Below, in pieces: positions 1-8,641 of a stretch of 64,000 bases of DNA; position 1 is the first letter of the stretch, and each line of letters starts with the position of its first letter. Position numbers and translations under genes: made by a program. The notes beneath the pieces were generated by a model. It worked only from the letters and a program-made list of their open reading frames with translations, had not been told where the DNA came from and searched no databases. Source of the stretch: JAAYDI01 sp052034005 (lineage in GTDB: Bacteria; Planctomycetota; Planctomycetia; Pirellulales; Pirellulaceae); NCBI GenBank assembly GCA_052034005.1, contig JBPOJB010000049.1, forward strand, positions 11,323-75,322. Reading direction: 5' to 3'.

Positions 1-1
1 G

Positions 2-916
2 GAGATCGAGCTGCAGGTCGGCACCGGCAGCATCTGTCCCACCTCCCGGTCCTACGACGCCGGGAAGTGGGGTCCGGCGGAAGACCATGCGCGACTGCTC
101 ATCCGCACCGCGCGCCGACTCGGGAGCCCGATCGCGCGCTGTTACCTCGGCAACCGGGGCGATCGCGAGGGCGATGGGGGCATCTACCGGCACATCGACG
201 CGATGGTCAAGCTGTTGCGGAGCGTCCGGAGCGAGGCGCTGGATGCCCAGGTGAAGATCGCCGTCGAGAACCACGCGGGCGACATGCAGGCGTGGGAGCT
301 GGTGAGCCTGATCGAGGCGGCCGGAAAGGACTTCGTCGGCGCCACGATGGACCTGGGCAATGCGGTGTGGACCATGGAGGATCCGCTGGTGAACCTGGAG
401 ATCCTCGGGCCCTATGCGCTCACCACCGGGATGCGCGACAGCACCGTCTGGGAAACCGATCAGGGCGCCACGAGCATGTGGGTCAACATGGGGCAGGGTG
501 TGGTGGACTGGCCGACCTACGTGCAGCGGTTCCGCGAACTCTGTCCGGAAACCGCGTTCGTTCTGGAGGTCATCTCCTATAAGTGGCCGTACGAGATGCC
601 GTATCTCCGGCCGGAGTACTGGTCGCTTTTCCCCCGCGCGCGCGCCTCGGAGTTCGCGCGCTTCGTGGCGCTCGCCAAGCGCGGCCGGAAGTACGAGTTG
701 CCGCCCGGTCGGCCGAGCGGCGCGCCGTCGACGGAACTGGAGAAGGCCCAACAGAAGTTCGACCTGGAAGCCGATGTGCGGTACTGCAAGGAGGTGCTGG
801 GGCTCGGCGCGCGGCGGGACGGCCTGCAGCCGCGCGGGTCCGTTCACTCGGTGTCCGAGCCGGGCGCCACGTCGCGGCGCGTGGCGCTGGACCGGTCGGG
901 CGCGGACACGGACTGA
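2..916 (+). CDS. Sugar phosphate isomerase/epimerase (5' end outside window)
   Basis: The reading frame is already open at base 2, so the N-terminus lies outside the window; about 304 codons are present. The sequence matches the AP-endonuclease-2/xylose-isomerase-like TIM-barrel family: a strand ending KIAVENHAGDMQ gives the metal-ligand Glu, and VGATMDLGNAVWT gives the Asp/Asn of the next strand. These enzymes interconvert sugars or inositols using a divalent metal. The C-terminal 60 residues are polar and low in complexity, probably a disordered tail. The PAC2 gene follows after 29 bp on the same strand, so co-transcription is plausible. The substrate cannot be told from sequence. Confidence 0.8.
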   Translation, partial: EIELQVGTGSICPTSRSYDAGKWGPAEDHARLLIRTARRLGSPIARCYLGNRGDREGDGGIYRHIDAMVKLLRSVRSEALDAQVKIAVENHAGDMQAWELVSLIEAAGKDFVGATMDLGNAVWTMEDPLVNLEILGPYALTTGMRDSTVWETDQGATSMWVNMGQGVVDWPTYVQRFRELCPETAFVLEVISYKWPYEMPYLRPEYWSLFPRARASEFARFVALAKRGRKYELPPGRPSGAPSTELEKAQQKFDLEADVRYCKEVLGLGARRDGLQPRGSVHSVSEPGATSRRVALDRSGADTD

Positions 917-945
917 ACGATGGTTGCCCGTGCGAGGGGCGAAAC

Positions 946-1794
946 ATGAACCAGCGCGACGATGCCTACGACGCCTTGCATGTCTCTCATCTGCCGACGC
1001 TCCGCGAAGCGACGTTGGTGCTGGCGTTCAGCGGCTGGATGGACGGCGGCGACGTCTCCACCGGCACCGTCTCGCGACTGGTCCAGCTGACCGGCGCCCA
1101 GCCGTTTGCGGATATCGATCCCGACCCGTTCTACATCTACAACTTCCCGGGCTCGATGGAGATTGCGGCCCTGTTCCGGCCGCACTGCCAGATCCAGGAC
1201 GGCCTGGTCCGGAAGCTCGACATCCCGACCAACGTGTTCTTCAGCCAGGAGGCGGCCAACCTGGCGCTGTTCGTGGGGCGGGAGCCGAACCTGCGGTGGC
1301 GGCAGTTCGGCCGTTGCATCCTGCGGCTGGCGGCGGACGCCGGCGTGCGGCGCATCCTGTTCGTGGGCTCGTATGGCGGGGCCGTGCCGCACACGCGCGA
1401 GCCGCACCTGTATGTCTCCTGTTCGGACAAGCACCTGCTGCCCGAACTGCTGCAGTACGGCGTCCGGCGCACCGGCTACGAAGGCCCCGGCTCCTTCACG
1501 ACCTACCTGATGACCCAGGCCCCACAGGCCGAGCTGGAGATGATCTCGCTGGTCGTGGAAATCCCCAGCTACCTGCATGGGACCAATGTCTCGTGCATCG
1601 AAGCCGTCACGCGGCGCCTGGCCAAGATCCTCAAGCTGCCCCTGGACCTGGATTCGCTGCGCGTCGCAAGCACGCGCTGGGAATTGGAGGTCTCGAAACA
1701 GATCGAGCGGGATGAGGCGCTGGCGGCGCAGATCCACAAGCTCGAGGTGGCCTACGACGACCGACTTCTGGAAGATAATCCGGACGAGCAGTGA
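946..1794 (+). CDS. PAC2 family protein (DUF75/COG2047-type)
   Basis: 282 residues. The family signature is clear: a first strand followed by AFSGWMDGGDVSTGT, a central ILFVGSYGGAVPHTREP glycine-rich turn, and YEGPGSFTTYLM before an EIPSYL segment. PAC2 proteins share the fold of the archaeal/eukaryotic proteasome-assembly chaperone 2; the bacterial members have no settled function, and some authors describe them as ATP-grasp-associated. The ATG at 946 was chosen because homology begins about 20 residues later; the frame is open further upstream but that part overlaps the isomerase gene. The ADH gene follows 50 bp downstream. No signal peptide or membrane segment is visible, so it is cytoplasmic. 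Confidence 0.82.
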   Translation: MNQRDDAYDALHVSHLPTLREATLVLAFSGWMDGGDVSTGTVSRLVQLTGAQPFADIDPDPFYIYNFPGSMEIAALFRPHCQIQDGLVRKLDIPTNVFFSQEAANLALFVGREPNLRWRQFGRCILRLAADAGVRRILFVGSYGGAVPHTREPHLYVSCSDKHLLPELLQYGVRRTGYEGPGSFTTYLMTQAPQAELEMISLVVEIPSYLHGTNVSCIEAVTRRLAKILKLPLDLDSLRVASTRWELEVSKQIERDEALAAQIHKLEVAYDDRLLEDNPDEQ

Positions 1795-1844
1795 CCGGCT
1801 CGATCACAGGCCCGGCCGGTTCCCTGCCGAGGAAGAAGTGGACG

Positions 1845-2876
1845 ATGCGTGCGATGGTCTTGCGGAAGATCGGCTCGCTCAGCCAGGTTCCGGAACCCCT
1901 GGAGCTCGTGGACCTGCCGCGGCCCGTGCCGGGGCCCGGCGAGCTGCTGATCCGCGTGTCCGTTTGCGGCGTCTGCCACACCGAGCTGGACGAGATCGAA
2001 GGGCGGACTGCCCCCCCTCGCCTCCCCGTCATTCCCGGCCATGAGGTGGTGGGGCAGGTGGCGCAGCTCGGCCCGGGCGCGGCGTCGTACCAGCTGGGCG
2101 ATCGGGTGGGCGTCGGTTGGATTCACAGTTCGAGCGGCGAGCCGGATGAGAATCTCAGCGGGGCGTTTCGCGCCACCGGTCGGGACGTCGACGGGGGCTA
2201 CGCCGAATTCATGACGGTCCCGGCGGCGTATGCCGTGCCCATCCCGGCCAGGTTTACCGACGAGGAAGCGGCCCCGCTGCTGTGTGCCGGCGCGGTCGGT
2301 TTCCGGGCGCTGCGGCTCACGAAGATCGCCCCCGGCGCGCGCCTGGGCTTGACCGGCTTCGGCGGGTCGGCGCATCTCGTGCTGCAGATGGCGCACGCCC
2401 AGTACCCGGACAGCCAGGTCTTCGTGTTCGCGCGCGACCCCGCCCAGCGGGAGTTCGCCCGGCAGTTGGGCGCCGCCTGGGCGGGCGACACGGCGGACGT
2501 CGCACCCACGCCGCTCGACGCGATCATCGACACGACGCCGGCCTGGAAACCGGTGCTGCATGCGCTGGACAACCTGCGCCCCGGCGGCCGACTGGTCATC
2601 AATGCCATCCGGAAAGAGGATGCCGACAAGGACTGCCTCTTGGATCTCAGCTACCACGAGCACCTGTGGATGGAGCGGGAGATCAAGACGGTGGCCAACG
2701 TCACGCACCGGGACATTGCGGAGTTCCTGCCGCTGGCCGCGCGAATACCGATCCGACCCGAAGTGACGGCCTATGCCTTGGAAGACGCCAACCGCGCGCT
2801 CGGCGAGCTGAAACGCGGCAGGGTGCGCGGCGCGAAGGTCCTGAGGATACAGGGGTCCGCCCCCGGCGGGCTATGA
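1845..2876 (+). CDS. Zinc-dependent medium-chain alcohol dehydrogenase, structural-zinc loop lost
   Basis: 343 residues. It is an MDR-family NAD(P)-dependent alcohol dehydrogenase. Catalytic zinc ligands are visible: Cys44 in CGVCHTEL, His66 in GHEVVG and Cys147 in LLCAG. The Rossmann turn GFGGSAH starts near 171. The structural-zinc lobe, which normally carries four Cys between the GHE motif and the DGGYAE motif, reads WIHSSSGEPDENL here and has no Cys. ATG 1845 is preceded by GAGGAAG at a suitable distance; a GTG at 1791 overlapping the PAC2 stop is less likely. It probably oxidises or reduces a small alcohol or aldehyde in the cytoplasm. The neighbours give no further clue. Confidence 0.88.
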   Translation: MRAMVLRKIGSLSQVPEPLELVDLPRPVPGPGELLIRVSVCGVCHTELDEIEGRTAPPRLPVIPGHEVVGQVAQLGPGAASYQLGDRVGVGWIHSSSGEPDENLSGAFRATGRDVDGGYAEFMTVPAAYAVPIPARFTDEEAAPLLCAGAVGFRALRLTKIAPGARLGLTGFGGSAHLVLQMAHAQYPDSQVFVFARDPAQREFARQLGAAWAGDTADVAPTPLDAIIDTTPAWKPVLHALDNLRPGGRLVINAIRKEDADKDCLLDLSYHEHLWMEREIKTVANVTHRDIAEFLPLAARIPIRPEVTAYALEDANRALGELKRGRVRGAKVLRIQGSAPGGL

Positions 2877-2936
2877 CCGGCTGGGCCGGTCGCCGCAGGG
2901 TCCGCCGCCGCGGCGCGGATTCCCTGGAGGGGCTTG

Positions 2937-2965
2937 TTGTCCGGCCGGGGCCGGCGCGCTATCCT
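2937..2965 (+). promoter_or_regulatory. Candidate sigma-70 promoter of the superoxide reductase gene
   Basis: TTGTCC (2937-2942) and TATCCT (2960-2965) are separated by 17 bp and lie 65 bp before the ATG at 3031. This is a good-spacing match in an otherwise GC-rich gap. It was found by eye only. Confidence 0.4.
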
Positions 2966-3030
2966 GTCGAGTGTCTGGAGCCTCGGGTCTCTGGTGAACC
3001 TACTCATTGTCCAATGAAGGGAGAGCTGGT

Positions 3031-3504
3031 ATGAGTCCACGACGCGAGTTCTTGAAGTTGTTGGCGGCGGGTCCAGCAGTCGGAGTCTTGGCGCACTTGC
3101 TGGCCGAGGGTGGTCCGAACCTATTTGCCCAGGAGGTGATACCGATGGCGGAAGAATTTGGAAGCATCCCCGAGAACATCATCTACACGAAGGAACGTCC
3201 CGGAGTCTGGAAGGGCAAGGACGGCAGCCACCTGCCGGTGGTCACTTCCACCAAGGAGGGCGCGGTGCTGAAAGTGACCGTGGAGACGAAGCACGGCATG
3301 AGCGACGCGCACTTCATCGTGCGCCACGTGATCATTTCCGAGGCGGGCGAAGTGCTGGGCGCCAAGACGTTCACGCCGAAGGACAAGCCGGTTTCCACGC
3401 ACGACATCAAGCTCGAGGCTGTCGCGAAGAGCCCCACCCTGTTCGTGACGTCATACTGCAACCTGCACGACCTGTGGCTGGCCCAGGTCAAGCTCGAGGT
3501 GTAG
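3031..3504 (+). CDS. Tat-exported superoxide reductase (neelaredoxin/desulfoferrodoxin family)
   Basis: 157 residues. Superoxide reductases reduce superoxide to peroxide at a mononuclear Fe(His)4Cys centre. All five expected ligands are present in order: His67 (GSHLP), His88 and His94 (KHGMSDAH), Cys143 and His146 (CNLHDLW). There is no N-terminal desulforedoxin-type rubredoxin domain, so it is the one-iron type. The N-terminus PRREFLKLLAAG is a twin-arginine signal followed by a hydrophobic stretch, so the protein is probably exported folded with its iron. ATG 3031 follows GGGAGAG; an in-frame ATG at 3013 was not used because the Tat motif then sits at the start. Two hairpins follow the stop codon. 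Confidence 0.85.
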   Translation: MSPRREFLKLLAAGPAVGVLAHLLAEGGPNLFAQEVIPMAEEFGSIPENIIYTKERPGVWKGKDGSHLPVVTSTKEGAVLKVTVETKHGMSDAHFIVRHVIISEAGEVLGAKTFTPKDKPVSTHDIKLEAVAKSPTLFVTSYCNLHDLWLAQVKLEV

Positions 3505-3532
3505 GCGGCCGCGCGCGGATCTGGAATGAGAC

Positions 3533-3568
3533 CAGCAGCCGGTTTCCGCTCCCCGAGCCCGGCTGCTG
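3533..3568 (+). terminator. Hairpin after superoxide reductase gene (first of two)
   Basis: The arms CAGCAGCCGG (3533-3542) and CCGGCTGCTG (3559-3568) are perfectly complementary, 10 bp, with a 16-nt loop; TCTCTCC follows. It lies 28 bp after the stop codon. Confidence 0.45.
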
Positions 3569-3592
3569 TCTCTCCCCGGGGCCGCCCCCGCG

Positions 3593-3625
3593 CGTCTTCC
3601 CCCGGGAAGACGTTGTCTTCTTTCC
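3593..3625 (+). terminator. Hairpin with T-rich tail (second of two), probable terminator
   Basis: The arms CGTCTTC and GAAGACG (3593-3599 and 3606-3612; the match extends to 9 bp with a 2-nt loop) are followed by TTGTCTTCTTT. This is the most intrinsic-terminator-like element in the window. It would end the superoxide reductase transcript before the DinB gene. Confidence 0.55.
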
Positions 3626-3649
3626 ACAGCCTTCACATTGGAGGAGCCC

Positions 3650-4159
3650 ATGAGCGCGAGCCAATCGCTGTTGCCGGAATTCGATCATGAGATGGCGAAC
3701 ACCCGCAAGGTCCTGGAGCGGATCCCGGACGGGAAGCTGGACTGGAAGGTGCACGAGAAATCGAACACGATCGGGTGGGTGGCCATGCACCTGGCCGAGA
3801 TTCCGACTTGGGCGGACCTCGTATTGAACCGGGATTCCGTGGACGTGGACCCGCCGGGCGGCGAGCACCATCGGACGCAAACGCCCACCTCGCGCCAGCA
3901 GATCCTGGATGTGTTCGACAAGAACGTGGTGGCGGCCCGCGCGGCCATCGCGGCGGCGGCCGACGAGCAATTCGGGAAGCCCTGGTCGCTCCTGGCAAAA
4001 GGCCAGGTCGTGTTCACGATGCCGCGCGGGGCCGTGCTGCGCAGTCTCGTGTTCAACCACAACGTGCATCACCGCGCGATCCTGTGTGTCTACTTGCGAA
4101 TGAACGACATCCCGGTCCCCGCACTCTACGGCCCCTCGGGAGACGAGCGAGGCATGTAA
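3650..4159 (+). CDS. DinB-fold family protein
   Basis: 169 residues. It is a four-helix-bundle DinB/DUF664-like protein, a family that includes metal-dependent thiol-S-transferases and damage-induced proteins of unknown activity. The expected three-His metal site fits His50 or so in WVAMHLAEIP and the two His in FNHNVHHRAI near residues 133-138. ATG 3650 follows GGAGGAG directly upstream, which decides the start against a TTG four codons earlier. No signal peptide is present, so it is cytoplasmic. The large GH2-like gene starts 7 bp after its stop, suggesting read-through from the same transcript. The substrate is unknown. Confidence 0.75.
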   Translation: MSASQSLLPEFDHEMANTRKVLERIPDGKLDWKVHEKSNTIGWVAMHLAEIPTWADLVLNRDSVDVDPPGGEHHRTQTPTSRQQILDVFDKNVVAARAAIAAAADEQFGKPWSLLAKGQVVFTMPRGAVLRSLVFNHNVHHRAILCVYLRMNDIPVPALYGPSGDERGM

Positions 4160-4166
4160 TCGACCC

Positions 4167-7100
4167 ATGAACAGCACCGTGTCTTGTCGCAGCGCCCGTC
4201 GCGCAACCTGGCGGATTCTCTGGGCCTGGGTGGTCGCCGTGTGCGGCTCGCAGTGCGGTGCGGCGGCGCTGGACGACCAGGCGGTGGCGCTCCCGGCGGG
4301 CGTGCACGCCGCCTGGGACCTGGAGTCGGCCGATCGGCAGTCCACGGCCACGCGCGAGCGGGTGTGCATCAACGGCCTGTGGCAGTGGCAGCCGGCCCAG
4401 GAGCCGGCGACGGAGCCGCCGCGTGCGGGCTGGGGCTACTTCAAGGTGCCCGGCTGCTGGCCGGGGATCTCGGACTACATGCAGAAGGACTGCCAGACCG
4501 TCTTCCCACATCCGAGCTGGCAGAAGCAGCGGCTGGGCGCCGTAACGGCGGCCTGGTACCAACGGGAGATGATGGTGCCCGCGGCATGGACTGACCGGCG
4601 GATCGTGCTGCATGCCGAGTGTGTCAACTCGTTCGCCGCGGTGTTCATCGACGGCCGGCAGGTCGGTGAACTGCGTTATCCCGGGGGCGAACTGGATGTC
4701 AGCCGGGCGTGTCGGCCCGGCGCGCGGCACGTACTGAGCATGTGCGTGGTGGCGATGCCTTTGAAGGGCGTCCTGGTCTCGTATCACGACACGGCCTCTG
4801 CCCGGCAGGTCGAGGGGCGTGTCGATCGCCGCGGACTGTGCGGCGACGTGTATCTGTGGAGCACGCCTGCCGGTCCGCGGCTCGGCCCGGTGAACGTCAC
4901 GACATCGGTCCGCGACTGGTCGATTCGTGTCGAGGCGGACCTGGCCGGCCTGGCGGACGACACGCCGTACACCCTGCAGGTGCGCATCGCCGACGGATCG
5001 CACACCGTGCGGGAGTTCACCGGCGAGCCTTTCCGCGCGGGCCAGTTGCGCGACGGGCGCCTGACCGTCACGGCCCCATGGCAGCCCGACAAGCTGTGGG
5101 ACGTGCCTACGCCTGAGAACATGTATGACCTGCACGCCAGCCTCTGCGATGCACACGGGACGGTGCTCGACGCCGCGCTGCCGACGCGGTTCGGGTTCCG
5201 CGAGTTCTGGATCGAGGGCCGCGACTTCTACCTGAACGGCACACGCATCTTTCTCTCCTCCGTGCCGCTGGACAACGCGCAGGTCGGCGCCGCGTGGGCG
5301 TCGTACGCCGGTGCGCGCGAGAGTATGCTGCGGCTGGCGAGCTTCGGCATCAACTTCGTCTACACGCACAATTACGGCTGTGAGCCGGGCGCGCACCTGA
5401 GTTTCGAGGAGATCCTGCGGGCGGCCGACGACGTCGGGATGCTGGTGGCCCTGTCGCAGCCCCACTTCTCCCACTACGACTGGAGCAGCCCGGACGCCGA
5501 ACAGGCGAACGGGTACGCCCGGCATGCGGCGTTCTACGCGGGCGTGGCACGGAATCATCCGTCGGTGATCGCGTATGCCACGAGTCACAACGCGACCGGC
5601 TACGGGGAGGATATGAACCCCGACCTGATCGACGGCCTCCAGGACCGGCGCAGCGAGTGGGCTGAGCGCAACGTGCGGCAGGCGCTGCGCGCGGAAGCGA
5701 TCATTCGCCGCCTGGATGACAGCCGCATCGTCTATCATCACGCATCGGGCAACCTGGGCGCGATGCACACGAGCAACTTCTACGCGAATTTCGTGCCGGT
5801 CCAGGAGATGTCGGATTGGTTCGAGCACTGGTCCACGCACGGCGTCAAACCGCTGTTCACCTGCGAGTACACCGTGCCTTTCCCCTGGGACTGGACCATG
5901 TACCGCGGCTGGTACCGGGGCAAACGCGAATTCGGCAGCGCCGTCGTCCCATGGGAGTTCTGCGTGGCCGAGTGGAACGCCCAGTTCGTTGGCGAGCGGG
6001 CCTACCAGATCAGCGACGCGGAGAAGGTGAACCTGCGCTGGGAGGCCCGGCAGTTCCGCGAGGGACGCCGCTGGCACCGTTGGGATTACCCGCATCAGGT
6101 CGGTTCCAACGACTTCGCGGAACGCTATGAGATCTATGCGATGTATTTCGCCCACAACTGGCCGGCGTTCCGCACCTGGGAGATGTCCGCCAATTCGCCG
6201 TGGAACCATGCGCATTACTGGACGCTCCGCCCCGGCGTGGACAGGGGCCGCCAGCAACTGGCCGTGGATTGGCAGCGGCTCCAGCGGCCGGGTTTCAGCC
6301 CGGACTATCTCGAGGACCGGTACGAAACGATGGAACTGGCCTATGAACGTGCGGACTGGATCCCGACGGTCGCCGCGCAAACGCTGATGCGATACAACCG
6401 TCCACTGCTGGCCTACATCGCCGGCCGGTCGGGGGCGTTCACCAGCCAGGATCACATCTTCTACCCGGGTGAGACCGTAGAGAAGCAGCTCATTGCGATC
6501 AACAACTCGCGTCGGACGGTGCGCTGCCGCTGGGAGTGGTCATTGGCGTTGCCGGACCCGTGCGCGGGTACGTGCGAAGTCACGCTCCCGACCGGGCAGC
6601 AGGACCGGACGGCGTTGCGGTTCGAGCTGCCCGCGCAGCTGGCGGCCGGCTCATACGAACTGAACGCCACCGGGCGGTTCAGCACGGGTGAAACGCAGCG
6701 CGACACGTTCCTCGTGCACGTCCTGCCCCGGCCCGCGCCGCAACAGGCGGGCCCGCGCCTGGCGGTCTTCGATCCGGCCGGAGAGACGCTCCAGCTGCTC
6801 GATACGCTGGGCATTGCCTGCACGCAGGTGGGCTCGGACGCCGACCTGTCCGCCGCCGACATCCTGGTCGTGGGAAAACATGCGCTCACGGTCCAGGGCG
6901 CCGCCCCGGATATCACGCGGGTGCGCGACGGGCTGAAGGTCGTGATGTTCGAGCAGACGCCGGATGTGCTGGAGAAGCGGTTCGGGTTCCGCGTGGCCAC
7001 TTACGGATTGCGGCAGGTGTTCCGCCGGGTGCCCGATCATCCGGCGCTGGCGGGGTTGGACGAACAGCACCTGCGCGACTGGCGCGGCGTGGCGACGAAC

Positions 7101-8627
7101 GTTCCGCCGCGCCTCGCGTATCTGGCCACGTCCCAGTTCAGTGACGCGCCGACGGTCCGCTGGTGCGGCATCCCGGTGGCTCGAGCCTGGCGTTGCGGCC
7201 AGCGCGGCGCGGTCGCCTCGGCCTTGATCGAGAAGCCGGCGTGCGGCGACTTCCTGCCGATTCTCGACGGCGGGTACGGGCTCCAGTACGGCGCGCTGAT
7301 CGAGTATCGCGAGGGGCAGGGCATGGTGTTGTTCTGCCAGATGGACGTCACCGGTCGCGACGAACGCGAGCCGGCCGCCGAGATCCTGGTGCGCAATCTG
7401 TGCCGGTACGTGTCCGCGTGGGAGCCGCCGGCCCGGCGCGCTGCGGTCTACGTGGGCGACCCCGCCTGGCGCAGGCACCTGGAATCGGCCGGTATCCCGC
7501 TCAAGGCGCAGGGGGCCGACGCGTTGACGTCGGCGGAGGTGTTGATCGTCGGCCCAGGCGGCGGACCGCAGTTGGCGGCAGACGCCGCGTCGATCGGCCG
7601 GTTCCTGGACGCGGGCGGGCACCTGCTCGCACTCGGGCTCGAACAGCAGGAAGCCGGTGCCTTCCTCCCGTTGCGGGTGAGCACCCGGCAGGCGGAGCAT
7701 ATTGCCACCTATTTCGAGCCACCGGCTGCCGATTCGTTGCTGGCGGGCGTGAGTCCGGCGGATCTCCACAACCCGGCACCCTGCGCATTCCCCCTGGTGT
7801 CTGCTCCGGCCGGGAGCGGCGTGCGGGCCGTCGGCGACGGTGTGCTGGCGGTGGGCGACCGCCTGCAGGTCGTGTTCTGTCAGCTTCCGCCGGACCGCAT
7901 CGACCCGGCGCTCGGTCGTCGCGATGCTCCGCAGCACAATCTCAAACGCACTTATCGTCACACCTGTTTCCTCCTGGCACGCCTGCTGGGGAACATGGGA
8001 GTCGCCGGCGCGACGCCCCTGCTCGCACGGTTCTCGGCGCCCGTAGTGGAAGATGCGGCCGACTCGTTGGTCAGAAACGGCGACTTCAGCGCCGATGACG
8101 ACGGGGATGGGATGGCCGACCAGTGGCTGTTCTCCTCGGATGGCGTCCGGGCGACCTGCCGTCGCGAGCCGCTAGGGGCGGGCGCCGACGCGTGGTGCGT
8201 GGCACTTGACTGCCCTGCCGGCCAACGTGCGGGCGGGAACGCGCCGAGCACGATGCTGGCGCAGCACGACCTGCCGGTCCGGAAAGGCCAGTGGTACCGC
8301 ATTTCCTTCCGAGCGCGCGCGGAGCAACTGGCCGCCAAGACCGTCACGATGACCATCGCGAACACGGCCAATTGGCAATCGCTGTTTGACTACCAGCGGT
8401 TCGAAGTCGGCGACGCCTGGCAGCGGTTCGACTTTGAAGTGCAGGCCAACGACACGGCGCTGCAGGGAACCCGGTTTCAGATCTGGTATAGCGGGGTCGG
8501 GCGGCTGTGGATCTCGGACGTGCGCGTCGCTGTGATGGCGGACCCGACCCAAGGCCGCTGGCAGGAGGGTCTGTATCTCGACCTGCCCGAGGAATGGGAC
8601 GATCCCTACCGCTTCTTCCGTTGGTGA
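4167..8627 (+). CDS. Large secreted GH2-like protein with GATase-like and C-terminal carbohydrate-binding-type domains
   Basis: 1486 residues. The N-terminus has a hydrophobic segment (about 17-33) that looks like a signal peptide. Residues about 50-350 form GH2-type beta-sandwich domains (NGLWQWQP, WYQREM, LYLNGTRIF-like pattern). A TIM-barrel region follows (about 350-700). In GH2 enzymes the acid/base lies in an N-E pair; here the site reads SHNATG with Ala476 after Asn475. The nucleophile-like Glu567 in FTCEY is retained. Two class-I-amidotransferase-like alpha/beta segments follow (near 860-1090 and 1090-1290), as in some bacterial GH2/GH42 proteins. The last 160 residues start NGDFSADDDGDG, a Ca-loop-like turn leading a jelly-roll, CBM4/9-like. 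Hydrolytic activity is uncertain. Confidence 0.8.
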   Translation: MNSTVSCRSARRATWRILWAWVVAVCGSQCGAAALDDQAVALPAGVHAAWDLESADRQSTATRERVCINGLWQWQPAQEPATEPPRAGWGYFKVPGCWPGISDYMQKDCQTVFPHPSWQKQRLGAVTAAWYQREMMVPAAWTDRRIVLHAECVNSFAAVFIDGRQVGELRYPGGELDVSRACRPGARHVLSMCVVAMPLKGVLVSYHDTASARQVEGRVDRRGLCGDVYLWSTPAGPRLGPVNVTTSVRDWSIRVEADLAGLADDTPYTLQVRIADGSHTVREFTGEPFRAGQLRDGRLTVTAPWQPDKLWDVPTPENMYDLHASLCDAHGTVLDAALPTRFGFREFWIEGRDFYLNGTRIFLSSVPLDNAQVGAAWASYAGARESMLRLASFGINFVYTHNYGCEPGAHLSFEEILRAADDVGMLVALSQPHFSHYDWSSPDAEQANGYARHAAFYAGVARNHPSVIAYATSHNATGYGEDMNPDLIDGLQDRRSEWAERNVRQALRAEAIIRRLDDSRIVYHHASGNLGAMHTSNFYANFVPVQEMSDWFEHWSTHGVKPLFTCEYTVPFPWDWTMYRGWYRGKREFGSAVVPWEFCVAEWNAQFVGERAYQISDAEKVNLRWEARQFREGRRWHRWDYPHQVGSNDFAERYEIYAMYFAHNWPAFRTWEMSANSPWNHAHYWTLRPGVDRGRQQLAVDWQRLQRPGFSPDYLEDRYETMELAYERADWIPTVAAQTLMRYNRPLLAYIAGRSGAFTSQDHIFYPGETVEKQLIAINNSRRTVRCRWEWSLALPDPCAGTCEVTLPTGQQDRTALRFELPAQLAAGSYELNATGRFSTGETQRDTFLVHVLPRPAPQQAGPRLAVFDPAGETLQLLDTLGIACTQVGSDADLSAADILVVGKHALTVQGAAPDITRVRDGLKVVMFEQTPDVLEKRFGFRVATYGLRQVFRRVPDHPALAGLDEQHLRDWRGVATNVPPRLAYLATSQFSDAPTVRWCGIPVARAWRCGQRGAVASALIEKPACGDFLPILDGGYGLQYGALIEYREGQGMVLFCQMDVTGRDEREPAAEILVRNLCRYVSAWEPPARRAAVYVGDPAWRRHLESAGIPLKAQGADALTSAEVLIVGPGGGPQLAADAASIGRFLDAGGHLLALGLEQQEAGAFLPLRVSTRQAEHIATYFEPPAADSLLAGVSPADLHNPAPCAFPLVSAPAGSGVRAVGDGVLAVGDRLQVVFCQLPPDRIDPALGRRDAPQHNLKRTYRHTCFLLARLLGNMGVAGATPLLARFSAPVVEDAADSLVRNGDFSADDDGDGMADQWLFSSDGVRATCRREPLGAGADAWCVALDCPAGQRAGGNAPSTMLAQHDLPVRKGQWYRISFRARAEQLAAKTVTMTIANTANWQSLFDYQRFEVGDAWQRFDFEVQANDTALQGTRFQIWYSGVGRLWISDVRVAVMADPTQGRWQEGLYLDLPEEWDDPYRFFRW

Positions 8628-8641
8628 ATCGGAGGCAGCCC

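Noticed and set aside
4053..6455. 800-residue open frame on the minus strand
   Set aside because: Antisense to the GH2-like gene; no domain, no RBS and a high Arg/Pro composition typical of GC-rich shadow frames.
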